Shown here piece by piece: positions 1 through 8,115 of a DNA stretch of 64,000 nt. The stretch is taken from positions 62,001-126,000 of the forward strand of contig CAMKNZ010000001.1 of NCBI GenBank assembly GCA_946414315.1, in the 5' to 3' direction. The notes under the pieces were generated by a model. That model did not search any database and had not been told where the DNA came from. It saw only the letters and a program-made list of their open reading frames with translations. Position numbers and translations under genes: made by a program. The stretch is from an uncultured Clostridia bacterium. Its GTDB lineage: Bacteria; Bacillota; Clostridia; Christensenellales; Aristaeellaceae. Within the stretch, counting starts at the first letter, position 1; each line of letters starts with the position of its first letter.

Positions 1-528
1 TCCACCGAAAACAAATATGTGCTCCGGCAGGGAACGGTTTATAAGGACTCCGTGGAGACCTCCCTGGACATGCTGCTGATTGACGAGAACGGAGATATGC
101 ATATCATTCCCGCCAGGCCGGAGCTTGAGACCATGGACAAGACGCAGATCGACGGGAAAGCGGTCCGGAACGTGTTTCAGTTCGGGCCGGGCCTCGTGGT
201 CGACGGAAAGCCTGCGGAAGACGCATATATCCTGGACGAAAACCATTCCCCCAAGTATGCCGTACCGGCCGGCGGCGCGCTGCGCATGGTCCTGATTCAG
301 CGCGGAAGCCTGCACTACATGGCCATCTGTTCCCGCTACCACACCAATCTCGTCCAGCTCAGGGACCTTGTACTCTCCGTAGCGCCGGATTGCGTCAATG
401 CGTATGTGCTGGACGGCGGAGGGTCCAGCCAGATGGTATTCATTGACACCCTGGTCAACAAGCTTACATCAAAACCGCGTCCGATCCCGGATATCATCTA
501 TTTCGCCAGCGCATGGTTTGAACAATAA
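1..528 (+). CDS. Phosphodiester glycosidase family protein, 3' part
   Basis: The frame is open from base 1, so the gene starts outside the window; the GTG at 19 is only the first start-like codon inside it. The last 170 or so residues carry the LDGGGSS motif that marks the NAGPA/phosphodiester glycosidase fold (PF09992), which removes sugars attached through a phosphodiester, as in cell-wall or exopolysaccharide trimming. Members are usually exported, but any signal peptide lies outside the window. The gene ends 10 bases before a strong hairpin terminator, so it is the last gene of its transcript. Family assignment is good; the substrate is unknown. Confidence 0.8.
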   Translation, partial: STENKYVLRQGTVYKDSVETSLDMLLIDENGDMHIIPARPELETMDKTQIDGKAVRNVFQFGPGLVVDGKPAEDAYILDENHSPKYAVPAGGALRMVLIQRGSLHYMAICSRYHTNLVQLRDLVLSVAPDCVNAYVLDGGGSSQMVFIDTLVNKLTSKPRPIPDIIYFASAWFEQ

Positions 529-538
529 AAAAACTCAG

Positions 539-567
539 GGCTCCGGCATATGGCCGGAGCCTTTTTT
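539..567. terminator. Bidirectional intrinsic terminator
   Basis: A perfect 9-bp stem (GGCTCCGGC / GCCGGAGCC) is followed by six T on the plus strand and, a few bases out, by an A-run that reads as T on the minus strand. It separates the convergent glycosidase and MATE genes. Confidence 0.85.
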
Positions 568-610
568 CATGCGTGTCCCGGGGTCTGCCTGTCCATGTTT
601 CCAATGATCT

Positions 611-1963
611 TTATCTTGAAGTCTCCCTGCTTTTTCTCACCAGCATGCTTCGGGAATACCGGATCAGCAGCAGGGTGGAGCACAGGATCCACCCCACCGG
701 ATAGGCCAGCGCGACCGCAATAAATCCCGCGCCCAGCGCTTTGGTCACGGCCAGGTAGATCTGTCGGAATACCACAAAGGACGCCAGCATGATAACCGTC
801 GGCATGGTAGCGTCCCCGATGCCGCGCAGCGCTCCCGCATAGATCTGGTTAAAGCAGACCGCAATATAAAACGGGGTCACAATCCGGATGAACCGGATGC
901 CGTATTCAACGACCTCCTCTTCCGGAGAGAAAAAGCCCATCAGCGGTCTGGCCAGCACAAATACCAGCAAACCCAGCACCGCTGTGGAGACCAGGCTCAT
1001 CAGCGTCGCCTTCCGGACGCCGTCCCTGGCCCGGCCCGGCTGTTTCGCACCCCAGTTCTGGCCGACAAAGGTTGTGGAAGACATGGAGATGCTCTGTACC
1101 GGGATCAGGGCAAAGGCGTCAATCTTGCCGTATACGCCGTACCCGGCCATGCAGGCCGAGCCGAACGCATTAATATAGGACTGGACAAACACATTGGAAA
1201 AAGACGTCACCGCGGCCTGGATGCTGCTGGGCAGGCCCAGCTTCAGGATCATGGTAAGGGAGTACCGGTCGATGCGGACCCTCCGCCACCGGATTCCGTA
1301 ATCCCCCTTTTCCTTCGTCAGGGTAAAGAGAATCAGGAGCGCGGAAAGGATCTGCGACAGGACCGTTGCATAAGCCACCCCGTCCACTCCCATATGGAAA
1401 GCCAGCACAAACAGAAGATCCAGCGCCGTGTTCAGCAGGGCGGAAATGATCAGGAAAATCAGCGGCCTCCGGGAATCCCCCACCGCCCGCAGGATTCCGC
1501 TTCCCAGGTTATAGAACAGGACTCCGGAGATGCCCGCAAAGTAAATGGACAGATAGGTTCCGGATTCCGGCATTACATCTTCCGGCGTCTGCATGAAACG
1601 CAGCATCGGTTCAATGATGAGCCAGCCCAGGGCTGTCGCAATCAGGCTGACGATAAACGTCAGCGCCACGGTCGTATGCACCGCCTTGCCCAGGCCTTCC
1701 CGGTCATGGGCGCCGTACCGCTGGGAAATCACCACGGAGGCGCCCGTGGCCAGCCCCGCGCAGAAACCGACGATCGTGTTAATGATCGGTCCGGTAGAGC
1801 CCACTGCCGCCTGGGCCTGCTGCCCCACAAACTGGCCGACCACCAGGGTATCCACCGTGTTATAGAGCTGCTGGAACAGAAGCCCGATCGCCATCGGGAT
1901 GGAGAACCGCAGCATATGCACCCATATATTTCCTTCTGTCATATCCAGGTCACGCCGCGCCAC
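611..1963 (-). CDS. MATE family multidrug/metabolite efflux transporter
   Basis: A 450-residue polytopic membrane protein of the usual MATE length with about twelve hydrophobic segments. The N-terminal part (IPMAIGLLFQQLYNTVDT, then VGQFVG and a GFCAGLATGASV stretch) is the typical NorM/DinF-like MatE domain, repeated in the second half. It would export cationic drugs or metabolites in exchange for Na+ or H+. The start is a GTG 7 bases after AGGGAGG. It is monocistronic; the upstream DNA holds two dyads that may bind a repressor. The substrate cannot be predicted. Confidence 0.93.
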   Translation of the reverse strand: MARRDLDMTEGNIWVHMLRFSIPMAIGLLFQQLYNTVDTLVVGQFVGQQAQAAVGSTGPIINTIVGFCAGLATGASVVISQRYGAHDREGLGKAVHTTVALTFIVSLIATALGWLIIEPMLRFMQTPEDVMPESGTYLSIYFAGISGVLFYNLGSGILRAVGDSRRPLIFLIISALLNTALDLLFVLAFHMGVDGVAYATVLSQILSALLILFTLTKEKGDYGIRWRRVRIDRYSLTMILKLGLPSSIQAAVTSFSNVFVQSYINAFGSACMAGYGVYGKIDAFALIPVQSISMSSTTFVGQNWGAKQPGRARDGVRKATLMSLVSTAVLGLLVFVLARPLMGFFSPEEEVVEYGIRFIRIVTPFYIAVCFNQIYAGALRGIGDATMPTVIMLASFVVFRQIYLAVTKALGAGFIAVALAYPVGWILCSTLLLIRYSRSMLVRKSRETSR

Positions 1964-2015
1964 TTCATCACCTCCCTGCCGGTTTCTGAATCAATATATA
2001 GTTCGCCGCGACACG

Positions 2016-2075
2016 GAGGATTCCTGTGTGCAGATTTTGCCGATAGGAATCCTCTGCCTTATACAGAACTGTATA
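2016..2075. promoter_or_regulatory. Two dyads upstream of the MATE gene
   Basis: GAGGATTCCT (2016-2025) is repeated inverted as AGGAATCCTC (2045-2054), and TATACAGAACTGTATA (2060-2075) is a perfect palindrome. They lie in the 5' region of the MATE gene among AT-rich -10-like sequences, so they may be operators for a local regulator. No matching regulator gene lies beside them. Confidence 0.4.
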
Positions 2076-2083
2076 TCATAAAG

Positions 2084-2113
2084 AGAAGCCTGCATGACGC
2101 AGGCTTCTTTTTT
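2084..2113. terminator. Hairpin downstream of the tandem YdcF gene
   Basis: A 10-bp stem AGAAGCCTGC / GCAGGCTTCT lies just past the stop of the 519-residue gene. The clear T-run is on the plus strand; the minus-strand tail (TCTCTTTATG) is weaker, so its efficiency for the minus-strand gene is uncertain. Confidence 0.55.
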
Positions 2114-2128
2114 CAGTATGTGCTTCTT

Positions 2129-3688
2129 TCATTTCCGGGCCGGCAGTTCATGGATATCATAGGTATCGTAATAGATCTGGTACGCCAGGTCTTCGTCTCC
2201 GGACAGTTCGATCAGCGCGCCCGCCTGGAACATCACGGACAGGCTTCCGGAAGGCGCTTTATACGCGGCGTTTGATACGACCCTGAACCGGTCCTGCCCG
2301 TCCCCGGCGCGCAGGATGGATTCCGCCTCGAAGAGCAGCGTACCTGTCGCAATGTGATAATCGCTGGAGACGATCGCCAGCTGCCGGACCTGCGGGCAGT
2401 TTTCCTCCAGGATGTTCAGGGAGAACATGGCATTCTGCGCTGTAGTCTTCGATTCATCCTCAACAAAGATCCGGTCCAGGGCGATCCCGTTCTCGGCCAG
2501 CCACTCCGCCATCCTGCCGGCTTCCGTCGCCTCTTCGTTTTCTGCGGCGGTACCGCCGCCCGTACAGATGATCTTCGCGTTCGGGTATTTTTCCGCGCTG
2601 TTCAGCACAACCTTGAGCCGTTCGATCAGTTCATCCCGCATGGACCCGTCCGGATTCAGCTGGAAGCCCAGTGCGACAATGCATAGCTCATCCGTATCCG
2701 GAAGCCCGTCGGGAAGCACATTTTCGTTGACCGGAAGCCCGCTGCTGACTTCCTTCCACAATGCCATGATCTGCTCCCACTTTGCTGCGTTTTCCGGGTT
2801 CAAACCCTGCATCCTTGCAAACAGTTCCGCGTTTCGTTCGTTCGCTTCCTCACCGTAGGCGCCGTAGTTGATAACCATCTCCCGGGCTTCCCTCATCCCG
2901 GAGCGCAGATAAGTGACCATCTGGGACAGCTGCATTGCGGCAATCTGTGCATCCCTGTCCGATTCCCAGGGTGCATCCGCCTCACAGGAAAAATTACCGG
3001 TCAGAACAACCGAATAACCTTCCGTTTCCCGGATGAACTCCGCCAGTGCGGTATAAAGGATATTGGCCCGGCGCTGGTGGTAGTCGGAAGTGACCAGGGT
3101 AATCTCTTCAATCCCCTGTTCCTTCAGGATTTCAAAGCTGTTCAGCGCGTTGCCAACGGTATCCATCGCCTGCTCGTCAATAAAGATCCGGTCCGCGGCA
3201 ATCCCGCACTGCTTCGTCAGGTAGTCCTTCATCAGGCCGGCTTCGGTGTGTCCGTCCGGATTGTTGTCGCCGGTTGCCCCGCCGGAGCAGACCAGGATGG
3301 AATCCGGAAAAGCTTTGGCCGCCGCGGCGGCCGCCTCGCACCGGGCTTTCAGTTCATCCGTCATCTCCCCGTCCGCCAGCGCGAAACCCAGCACGACAAA
3401 GGCGTGTTTTCCGGAAAACTCCAGTACTGCCGGATCGTCAACCCCGTTGATCAGGATACCGTAATCCGGAACCAGATAGGTCTCCTTCCACGTCTTTGAA
3501 ATGGTGGCGAGCAGTTCATCATCGATTGCCAGCTCGTCTTTTTCAATCTGATAATACGCTTTCTGGGCGGCAGCCAGGTCGGAAAAGAACAAGTCCGGAT
3601 CAACAGGCTGTTCCGCTTCTTCCGCCGGGGCGGCACAGCATACCGTGATCAGGATCAAAACAAGCAGCAATGCAAAAAGCTCTTTCAT
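2129..3688 (-). CDS. Exported protein with two YdcF/ElyC-like (DUF218) domains
   Basis: The N-terminus has a charged residue and a hydrophobic core (LFALLLVLILITVCCAAPA), typical of a signal peptide; it does not form a clean lipobox. Two similar domains follow, at roughly residues 95-260 and 335-500. Each has the DUF218 pattern: a beta strand with VLGF or ALGFQL, then CSGGATG or CTGGGTA, then DRIFIDEQA or DRIFVEDES and a SDYH motif. DUF218 proteins such as SanA, ElyC and YdcF act at the envelope, probably on phosphorylated or nucleotide-like substrates. The tandem duplication is unusual, because family members normally have one domain. It is transcribed alone from a good promoter. Confidence 0.8.
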   Translation of the reverse strand: MKELFALLLVLILITVCCAAPAEEAEQPVDPDLFFSDLAAAQKAYYQIEKDELAIDDELLATISKTWKETYLVPDYGILINGVDDPAVLEFSGKHAFVVLGFALADGEMTDELKARCEAAAAAAKAFPDSILVCSGGATGDNNPDGHTEAGLMKDYLTKQCGIAADRIFIDEQAMDTVGNALNSFEILKEQGIEEITLVTSDYHQRRANILYTALAEFIRETEGYSVVLTGNFSCEADAPWESDRDAQIAAMQLSQMVTYLRSGMREAREMVINYGAYGEEANERNAELFARMQGLNPENAAKWEQIMALWKEVSSGLPVNENVLPDGLPDTDELCIVALGFQLNPDGSMRDELIERLKVVLNSAEKYPNAKIICTGGGTAAENEEATEAGRMAEWLAENGIALDRIFVEDESKTTAQNAMFSLNILEENCPQVRQLAIVSSDYHIATGTLLFEAESILRAGDGQDRFRVVSNAAYKAPSGSLSVMFQAGALIELSGDEDLAYQIYYDTYDIHELPARK

Positions 3689-3718
3689 GTTCCTTATTCT
3701 CCTGTGGCCTTTTTGAAT

Positions 3719-3747
3719 ATTTTATCATAGGCGAAAACATGTGACAA
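3719..3747 (-). promoter_or_regulatory. Sigma-A promoter of the tandem YdcF gene
   Basis: On the minus strand TTGTCA and TAAAAT are separated by exactly 17 bases, about 30 bases upstream of the start codon. Confidence 0.75.
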
Positions 3748-3838
3748 GCTCCCGGGCTGATCACGGTAAAGCGCATTGTGTTAAGGCCCGGTATGTTTCC
3801 GGATTCTCTGATTTTCCAGTTTTTGGCAATCGTTCGTC

Positions 3839-3867
3839 TTTCAATCTTCGGATCCACATGGTAAAAT
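3839..3867 (+). promoter_or_regulatory. Probable promoter of the RidA operon
   Basis: TTTCAA and TAAAAT are 17 bases apart, 50 bases before the RidA start. The -35 box is a poor match, so confidence is moderate. Confidence 0.5.
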
Positions 3868-3916
3868 ACAGACAGCAGATCACAGCGTTTGAAAACGTGG
3901 AAATGAGGACGGGAAA

Positions 3917-4282
3917 ATGAGTGAGATCATTCGGAAGGATATCAGCGAAGAATGGGCGCATGCCGGAATTATCAAAGCCGGGGACTACTGCTTCCTGAGC
4001 TACTGCGTCGGCAACATCGGCGGCACCTTTGAGGAACAGGTGAACGGCGCCTTCGACCAGATGGAAAGCCGGCTCGCGCTCTTCGGCCTCACACTGGAAA
4101 ACGTGGTCCATATGGACTGTCTTTTCCGGGACGTATGGAACATCCCGATCATGGAAAAAGTAATCAAGGAGCGCTTCAACGGCAAATACCCCGCCCGCAA
4201 GTCCATCCAGACTGAATTCGCCCATGTGGGCGGAAAAGACGGCCTGCAGTTCCAGGCGGACGCCGTCGCCTATTGCGGATAA
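3917..4282 (+). CDS. RidA/YjgF-family enamine/imine deaminase-like protein
   Basis: A 121-residue single-domain protein of exact RidA length. RidA proteins hydrolyse reactive enamine and imine intermediates produced by PLP enzymes. The region around YPARKSIQTEF holds the conserved arginine expected in the active pocket, and the VVHMDCLFRD stretch fits the family core. It is the first gene of a four-gene plus-strand unit. Because many Rid subfamilies have unknown substrates, imine deaminase activity is an inference. Confidence 0.85.
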   Translation: MSEIIRKDISEEWAHAGIIKAGDYCFLSYCVGNIGGTFEEQVNGAFDQMESRLALFGLTLENVVHMDCLFRDVWNIPIMEKVIKERFNGKYPARKSIQTEFAHVGGKDGLQFQADAVAYCG

Positions 4283-4298
4283 AGAAAGGAAACCCTGT

Positions 4299-5495
4299 AT
4301 GCTGGCCGTCACTCTGGATCAGGCAAGGCAGTTCATCCTGCTTCGGCAGGGGCTGCTCGGAGAGCACCGTTTCATCGGAAAAAACGGTGCGTATCAGTAT
4401 GTCCGCCAGGCCGGCTGCATCCAGTTCGATCCCGTGGACGTCTGCGGACGGAATGCGGAACTGACCCTTCAGTCCCGGGTAAAAGGCATTACCCGGAAAA
4501 CCCTGGGCGACCTGCTCTACCGGGACCGACTCCTGGTGGACTATTCCGACAAGGAACTGTCCATCTGGCCCAGCGAAGACTGGCCGTACTTTGCCGGTTA
4601 CCGGAAAAAAAGCATTGAGCACGGAAACCAGTTCGCCGGCATTCCTGAACTGGAAGAGAAGGCCGTCGCCTATATCCGGAAGCACGGCCCGGTCAGCAGC
4701 GATACCCTGCCGATTGAGGGGACAATCTTCTGGCATTCCTCCATGCACTGGAGCGGGCATTGGGACAAGGATTCCCTGGCCGCCCGGTCCGTGCTGGAAC
4801 AGCTCTATACGGATGGCGTCCTGCTGATCCACCACAAGACCGGTTCCCGGAAGTACTATGACCTGGCAGACAAATATCTCCCCGCGGAACTGCTGTCCGC
4901 CCCGAATCCCTGCCCGGACGAGGCATCCTGGCTCTGCTGGCGGGTAAAGCGGCGGATCGGCGCCGTCGGCCTGCTCTGGAACCGCAACTCCACCGCCTGG
5001 CTGGGAATCAATATGACCACGGAACAGCGGAACGCTTCCTTTGACCGGCTGGAGAAGGACGGCGTTATCATGCCGGTACAGGTGGAAGGAATCCGCTTTC
5101 CGCTGTATATGCTCACAGACGACCTCCCGCTCCTGGAATCCGTAACCGCCGGCCAGGCTTCCCTGAAGCCCCGGCTCGAATTCCTGGCGCCCCTGGATCC
5201 CATGCTCTGGGACCGGAAACTGATCGAAGCCGTCTGGGGATACCGGTATTCCTGGGAGATTTATACGCCGGTTGTCAAACGCAAATACGGTTATTACGTT
5301 CTGCCCGTGCTGTGGGGCGACCGGCTGATCGGCCGGATCGAGCCGAAGGCGGACAGGAAAGCAAAAACCCTCACGGTTCAGAACGTCTGGCTGGAGCCCG
5401 GCGTCCGCCGCACAAAGAAGCTCTCCGGACAGATTGACCGGGCAGTACAGCGGCTGGCCAGGTTCAACGGCTGCAGCGTTTTATCAAACGATTAA
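4299..5495 (+). CDS. Winged-helix DNA glycosylase-like protein (YcaQ/AlkX family)
   Basis: 398 residues; the ORF track begins upstream, but ATG at 4299 has AAGGA 8 bases before it and follows the RidA stop closely. The protein matches the HTH_42/YcaQ family, which are glycosylases that unhook interstrand crosslinks and remove bulky alkyl adducts. Near residue 45 it reads CIQFDPVD, which fits the Q-hydrophobic-D active-site pattern described for the YcaQ branch. Arg-rich winged-helix segments follow, and a conserved C-terminal block (FLAPLDPMLWDR) is typical of the family. Its partners RidA, a methyltransferase and a flavin reductase do not point to a repair pathway. Confidence 0.85.
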   Translation: MLAVTLDQARQFILLRQGLLGEHRFIGKNGAYQYVRQAGCIQFDPVDVCGRNAELTLQSRVKGITRKTLGDLLYRDRLLVDYSDKELSIWPSEDWPYFAGYRKKSIEHGNQFAGIPELEEKAVAYIRKHGPVSSDTLPIEGTIFWHSSMHWSGHWDKDSLAARSVLEQLYTDGVLLIHHKTGSRKYYDLADKYLPAELLSAPNPCPDEASWLCWRVKRRIGAVGLLWNRNSTAWLGINMTTEQRNASFDRLEKDGVIMPVQVEGIRFPLYMLTDDLPLLESVTAGQASLKPRLEFLAPLDPMLWDRKLIEAVWGYRYSWEIYTPVVKRKYGYYVLPVLWGDRLIGRIEPKADRKAKTLTVQNVWLEPGVRRTKKLSGQIDRAVQRLARFNGCSVLSND

Positions 5496-5504
5496 GGAGT
5501 CATC

Positions 5505-6287
5505 ATGGGACAACTGACAGATACACAAACCCTGAATAATCAGTACGGCACGGCGGACAAACTGAATACCCGGATCTCGATCCACGCGAAATATTCGGTC
5601 AACAAACAGGGCTTCGGCAACTGGATCACGGAACACTACTGCTTCCCTGAACACGCTTCCGTGCTTGAACTGGGCTGCGGTACCGGGGATATGTGGAAAG
5701 GAAAGAGCGAAATCATCGCCCGCTGCGACAGGCTGATCCTGTCCGACTTTTCCGCAGGCATGCTGGACCAGGCAAAAGCGAACCTGAAGAACAAAAGCGG
5801 GATCGGGTACCGGGTCATTGATATCCAGGAGATCCCCTGCCCGGATCAGAGCTTTGATGCTGTCATTGCGAACATGATGCTTTATCATGTGCCGGATCTG
5901 GTCAAAGGCCTCAGCGAGGTCCGCCGCGTGCTGAAGGACGGCGGCAGTTTCTACTGTGCAACCTACGGCGAAAACGGCATGATGGAGTATATCGGCAGCC
6001 TGTTCAGCGGATACGGTATCGAAACCCGGGTCAATGCAAACTTTACCCTGCAGAACGGCGCGGAAAAACTCAGCCCGTTCTTTGCGGAGGTCAAACGGGA
6101 TCTGTATGAGGACGCTCTCCTCGTGACCGATGTGGAGGATCTCGTTGATTATATCTTTTCCCTCGCCGGTATGACAGATCTCCGGAAACTCCCGCGGGAA
6201 ACCATCCGGGAAGTGCTCTCCCGCCACATGGTTGACGGTGTACTGCGGATTCCCAAGGAATACGGTATGTTCATTGCCCGCAAATAA
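5505..6287 (+). CDS. Class I SAM-dependent methyltransferase
   Basis: 260 residues with motif I as LELGCGTG, an acidic LSDFS end of strand beta 2, DQSFDAVIANMMLYHV at motif post-II, and LKDGGSFYCATYGE before the last strands. This is a Methyltransf_11/25-type fold. The start follows AAGGAG within 8 bases and the gene lies 9 bases after the glycosylase gene, so they are cotranscribed. The C-terminal third is specific to this protein and gives no clue to substrate; small-molecule O- or N-methylation is the likeliest role. Confidence 0.85.
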   Translation: MGQLTDTQTLNNQYGTADKLNTRISIHAKYSVNKQGFGNWITEHYCFPEHASVLELGCGTGDMWKGKSEIIARCDRLILSDFSAGMLDQAKANLKNKSGIGYRVIDIQEIPCPDQSFDAVIANMMLYHVPDLVKGLSEVRRVLKDGGSFYCATYGENGMMEYIGSLFSGYGIETRVNANFTLQNGAEKLSPFFAEVKRDLYEDALLVTDVEDLVDYIFSLAGMTDLRKLPRETIREVLSRHMVDGVLRIPKEYGMFIARK

Positions 6288-6317
6288 ACCAAACGACGAT
6301 CAGAAAGGAAGATCCCG

Positions 6318-6902
6318 ATGAGTAAGACCAGCCTGACCACCCTCACCAACGATTATTGCCCCCAGACCCTTTTCCTCTACGGCACCTATGATGACGAAGG
6401 CAAAGCGGATTTCGGCCTGTTCTGCTGGTTCAGCTATATCTGGAACGACGAGCTGGGCGTCATGGCCTGCATTGGCGGGAACAAGCTGACAAAGGAAAAC
6501 ATTCATAAGCGGAAAGTGTTCTCCGCCAACCTTGTCACGGAAGAACTGCTCCCCCTGGCGGATTATCTGGGCAACACCCCCGGCCACAGCCCGGAGAAGG
6601 AAAAGCTGGACATCAAAACCGAAGAAGGCCGCGTCCTGCCTGTGCCGGTCCTGACGGCTTCCCCGGTAAACTATGAACTTGAAGTAATCCAGTTCGTTCC
6701 CCTGCACGACGGTGAAGTCATGCTCTGCAGGATCCGCAACATCCTGCAGGAGGATGTCCTGACAGAAAAAGCTGCCGGTTCCACAGAGAAACTGGCAGCC
6801 ATCGCCCCGATCTCAACCACCTGCCGGCGCTATTTCAGCTGGAAAGGCGAAAACCTCGGTGCCTGGGGCGAACCCATGGCAAAGATCGAAAAGCCGGTCT
6901 GA
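6318..6902 (+). CDS. Flavin reductase-like FMN-binding split-barrel protein
   Basis: 194 residues matching the flavin reductase-like domain. The N-terminal half has the usual YGTYDDEGKADFGLF and CIGGNKLTKENI segments that line the FMN site, followed by VFSANLVTEELLPLADYLG. Such proteins reduce flavins with NAD(P)H or bind FMN for small-molecule reduction. It is the last gene of the RidA-headed operon, and a strong terminator follows 22 bases after its stop. Confidence 0.82.
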   Translation: MSKTSLTTLTNDYCPQTLFLYGTYDDEGKADFGLFCWFSYIWNDELGVMACIGGNKLTKENIHKRKVFSANLVTEELLPLADYLGNTPGHSPEKEKLDIKTEEGRVLPVPVLTASPVNYELEVIQFVPLHDGEVMLCRIRNILQEDVLTEKAAGSTEKLAAIAPISTTCRRYFSWKGENLGAWGEPMAKIEKPV

Positions 6903-6924
6903 CCGTTTCCGCCAGCGCCGTATA

Positions 6925-6960
6925 AACAGGCTGCAGGAAATCCCTGCAGCCTGTTTTGTT
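6925..6960. terminator. Bidirectional intrinsic terminator
   Basis: AACAGGCTGCAGG pairs with CCTGCAGCCTGTT (13 bp, 4-nt loop), with T-rich flanks on both strands. It separates the convergent flavin reductase and GNAT genes. Confidence 0.85.
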
Positions 6961-6980
6961 TAATGCAGATGTTCAGTGCA

Positions 6981-7508
6981 TCAGCGCAGTTTTTTGGAAA
7001 GATACAGCACCAGATCGTCGTCAACGGTGCAGACGGTTTCATACTGGACGCACTGTTTATCCCGGTACCATACGCCGGATCCGTCCGGGATATACCCGCG
7101 CTTCACATACATCCGCTGGGCGCTTCCATAGCTGTCGCACACGCCGACGCCCAGGCAGACCGTATCCGCGTACTGTCCGGCAATCTGCTCCGCCGCGTCC
7201 ATCATTCTGCCGCCGATTCCTTTCCGCTGGTATTTCTTCAGCACGCTGAAGTCAACGATCATCGGCCAGCCTTTCCCCTTGAAAGGCCCTTCGTGTACGG
7301 TCAGGTAGACATACACCGTGCCGGCGGGATGTCCCTTATATTCAGCCGTCAGGGCAATACATTTCCCTTCCGCCTGTTCCCTCACCCGCATCCGGTAGTA
7401 TTCAATGTCCGGATGCCAGCCCTGGGCGGTGTATTCGTCAAAAAAGACCTGCGCGTCCGCTTCTTCCATATTGCGGATTGTCAGTTCGTCATCCTGGTAA
7501 TAAATCAT
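6981..7508 (-). CDS. GNAT-family N-acetyltransferase
   Basis: 175 residues with the acetyl-CoA pyrophosphate loop KYQRKGIGGRMMD (motif A) and the usual C-terminal AQRMYVKRGY block. The amino-terminal beta strands fit an Acetyltransf_1 fold. It follows the isochorismatase gene by 9 bases, so the pair is one transcript. The acceptor substrate is unknown. Confidence 0.87.
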   Translation of the reverse strand: MIYYQDDELTIRNMEEADAQVFFDEYTAQGWHPDIEYYRMRVREQAEGKCIALTAEYKGHPAGTVYVYLTVHEGPFKGKGWPMIVDFSVLKKYQRKGIGGRMMDAAEQIAGQYADTVCLGVGVCDSYGSAQRMYVKRGYIPDGSGVWYRDKQCVQYETVCTVDDDLVLYLSKKLR

Positions 7509-7517
7509 CTTTTCCTC

Positions 7518-8042
7518 TCATTCTCCGATCATGTCCATCGCCTCGTCAAACGTTACACATTCGGCGAAGCAGTCCGGCCAGATCTCTTCGTTGTAGTACC
7601 GGTATGTGGTTTCACCGGTCATATAATCGTTGTCAAAGGTGGAATTGGTCTCCTCGGGAACAATCACCTGATATCCCCTTTCAAAAGCGGATTTCACCGT
7701 TGCGTCAATGCACCAGTTGGTCTGCAGGCCGATAATCATCAGCCGCTTGTCTTCCTGCTGCTCCATATACCGCGTGAAATCCTTGTTCCCGAAGCAGCTG
7801 TTGATCGTCTTGACAAAGACTTTCTCTCCCTTTTCCGGAGCCGCCTGATCAACGATCTCAAAATCCTCGTCTCCGGCGGACAGTCCGCTTTCGGGACCTG
7901 CGTCATGCTGAACGAAGACGACTTCCACGTGGTTTTTCCGGGCGGCTCCGATCAGCCGGACCGTCCTGTCCATAAAGGTTTCATAGTTGTACAGCTCGCT
8001 GTCTGCGATGCCTTTCTGCATATCAACCACCAACAGAATCAT
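7518..8042 (-). CDS. Isochorismatase-family cysteine hydrolase
   Basis: 174 residues. The catalytic triad of this superfamily can be placed: Asp in LLVVDMQKG near the start, a Lys in the FVKTINSCF strand, and Cys in the QTNWCIDAT loop. Relatives hydrolyse nicotinamide, isochorismate, ureides or other amides; nothing in the sequence distinguishes these. A strong AGGAGG site and a consensus promoter lie just upstream, and it is the first gene of a two-gene unit with a GNAT. Confidence 0.88.
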   Translation of the reverse strand: MILLVVDMQKGIADSELYNYETFMDRTVRLIGAARKNHVEVVFVQHDAGPESGLSAGDEDFEIVDQAAPEKGEKVFVKTINSCFGNKDFTRYMEQQEDKRLMIIGLQTNWCIDATVKSAFERGYQVIVPEETNSTFDNDYMTGETTYRYYNEEIWPDCFAECVTFDEAMDMIGE

Positions 8043-8074
8043 ATTCCTGTCCTCCTGTAAATCAATCTTTAATC

Positions 8075-8103
8075 AGTATACGGTATCAGAATCCGCCGTG
8101 CAA
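8075..8103 (-). promoter_or_regulatory. Sigma-A promoter of the isochorismatase-GNAT unit
   Basis: TTGCAC and TATACT are separated by 17 bases on the minus strand, about 30 bases before the isochorismatase start. Confidence 0.7.
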
Positions 8104-8115
8104 TCCGGGAAACGG

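Noticed and set aside
3761-4312. 183-residue minus-strand ORF opposite RidA
   Set aside because: Shadow of the RidA gene with no start site.
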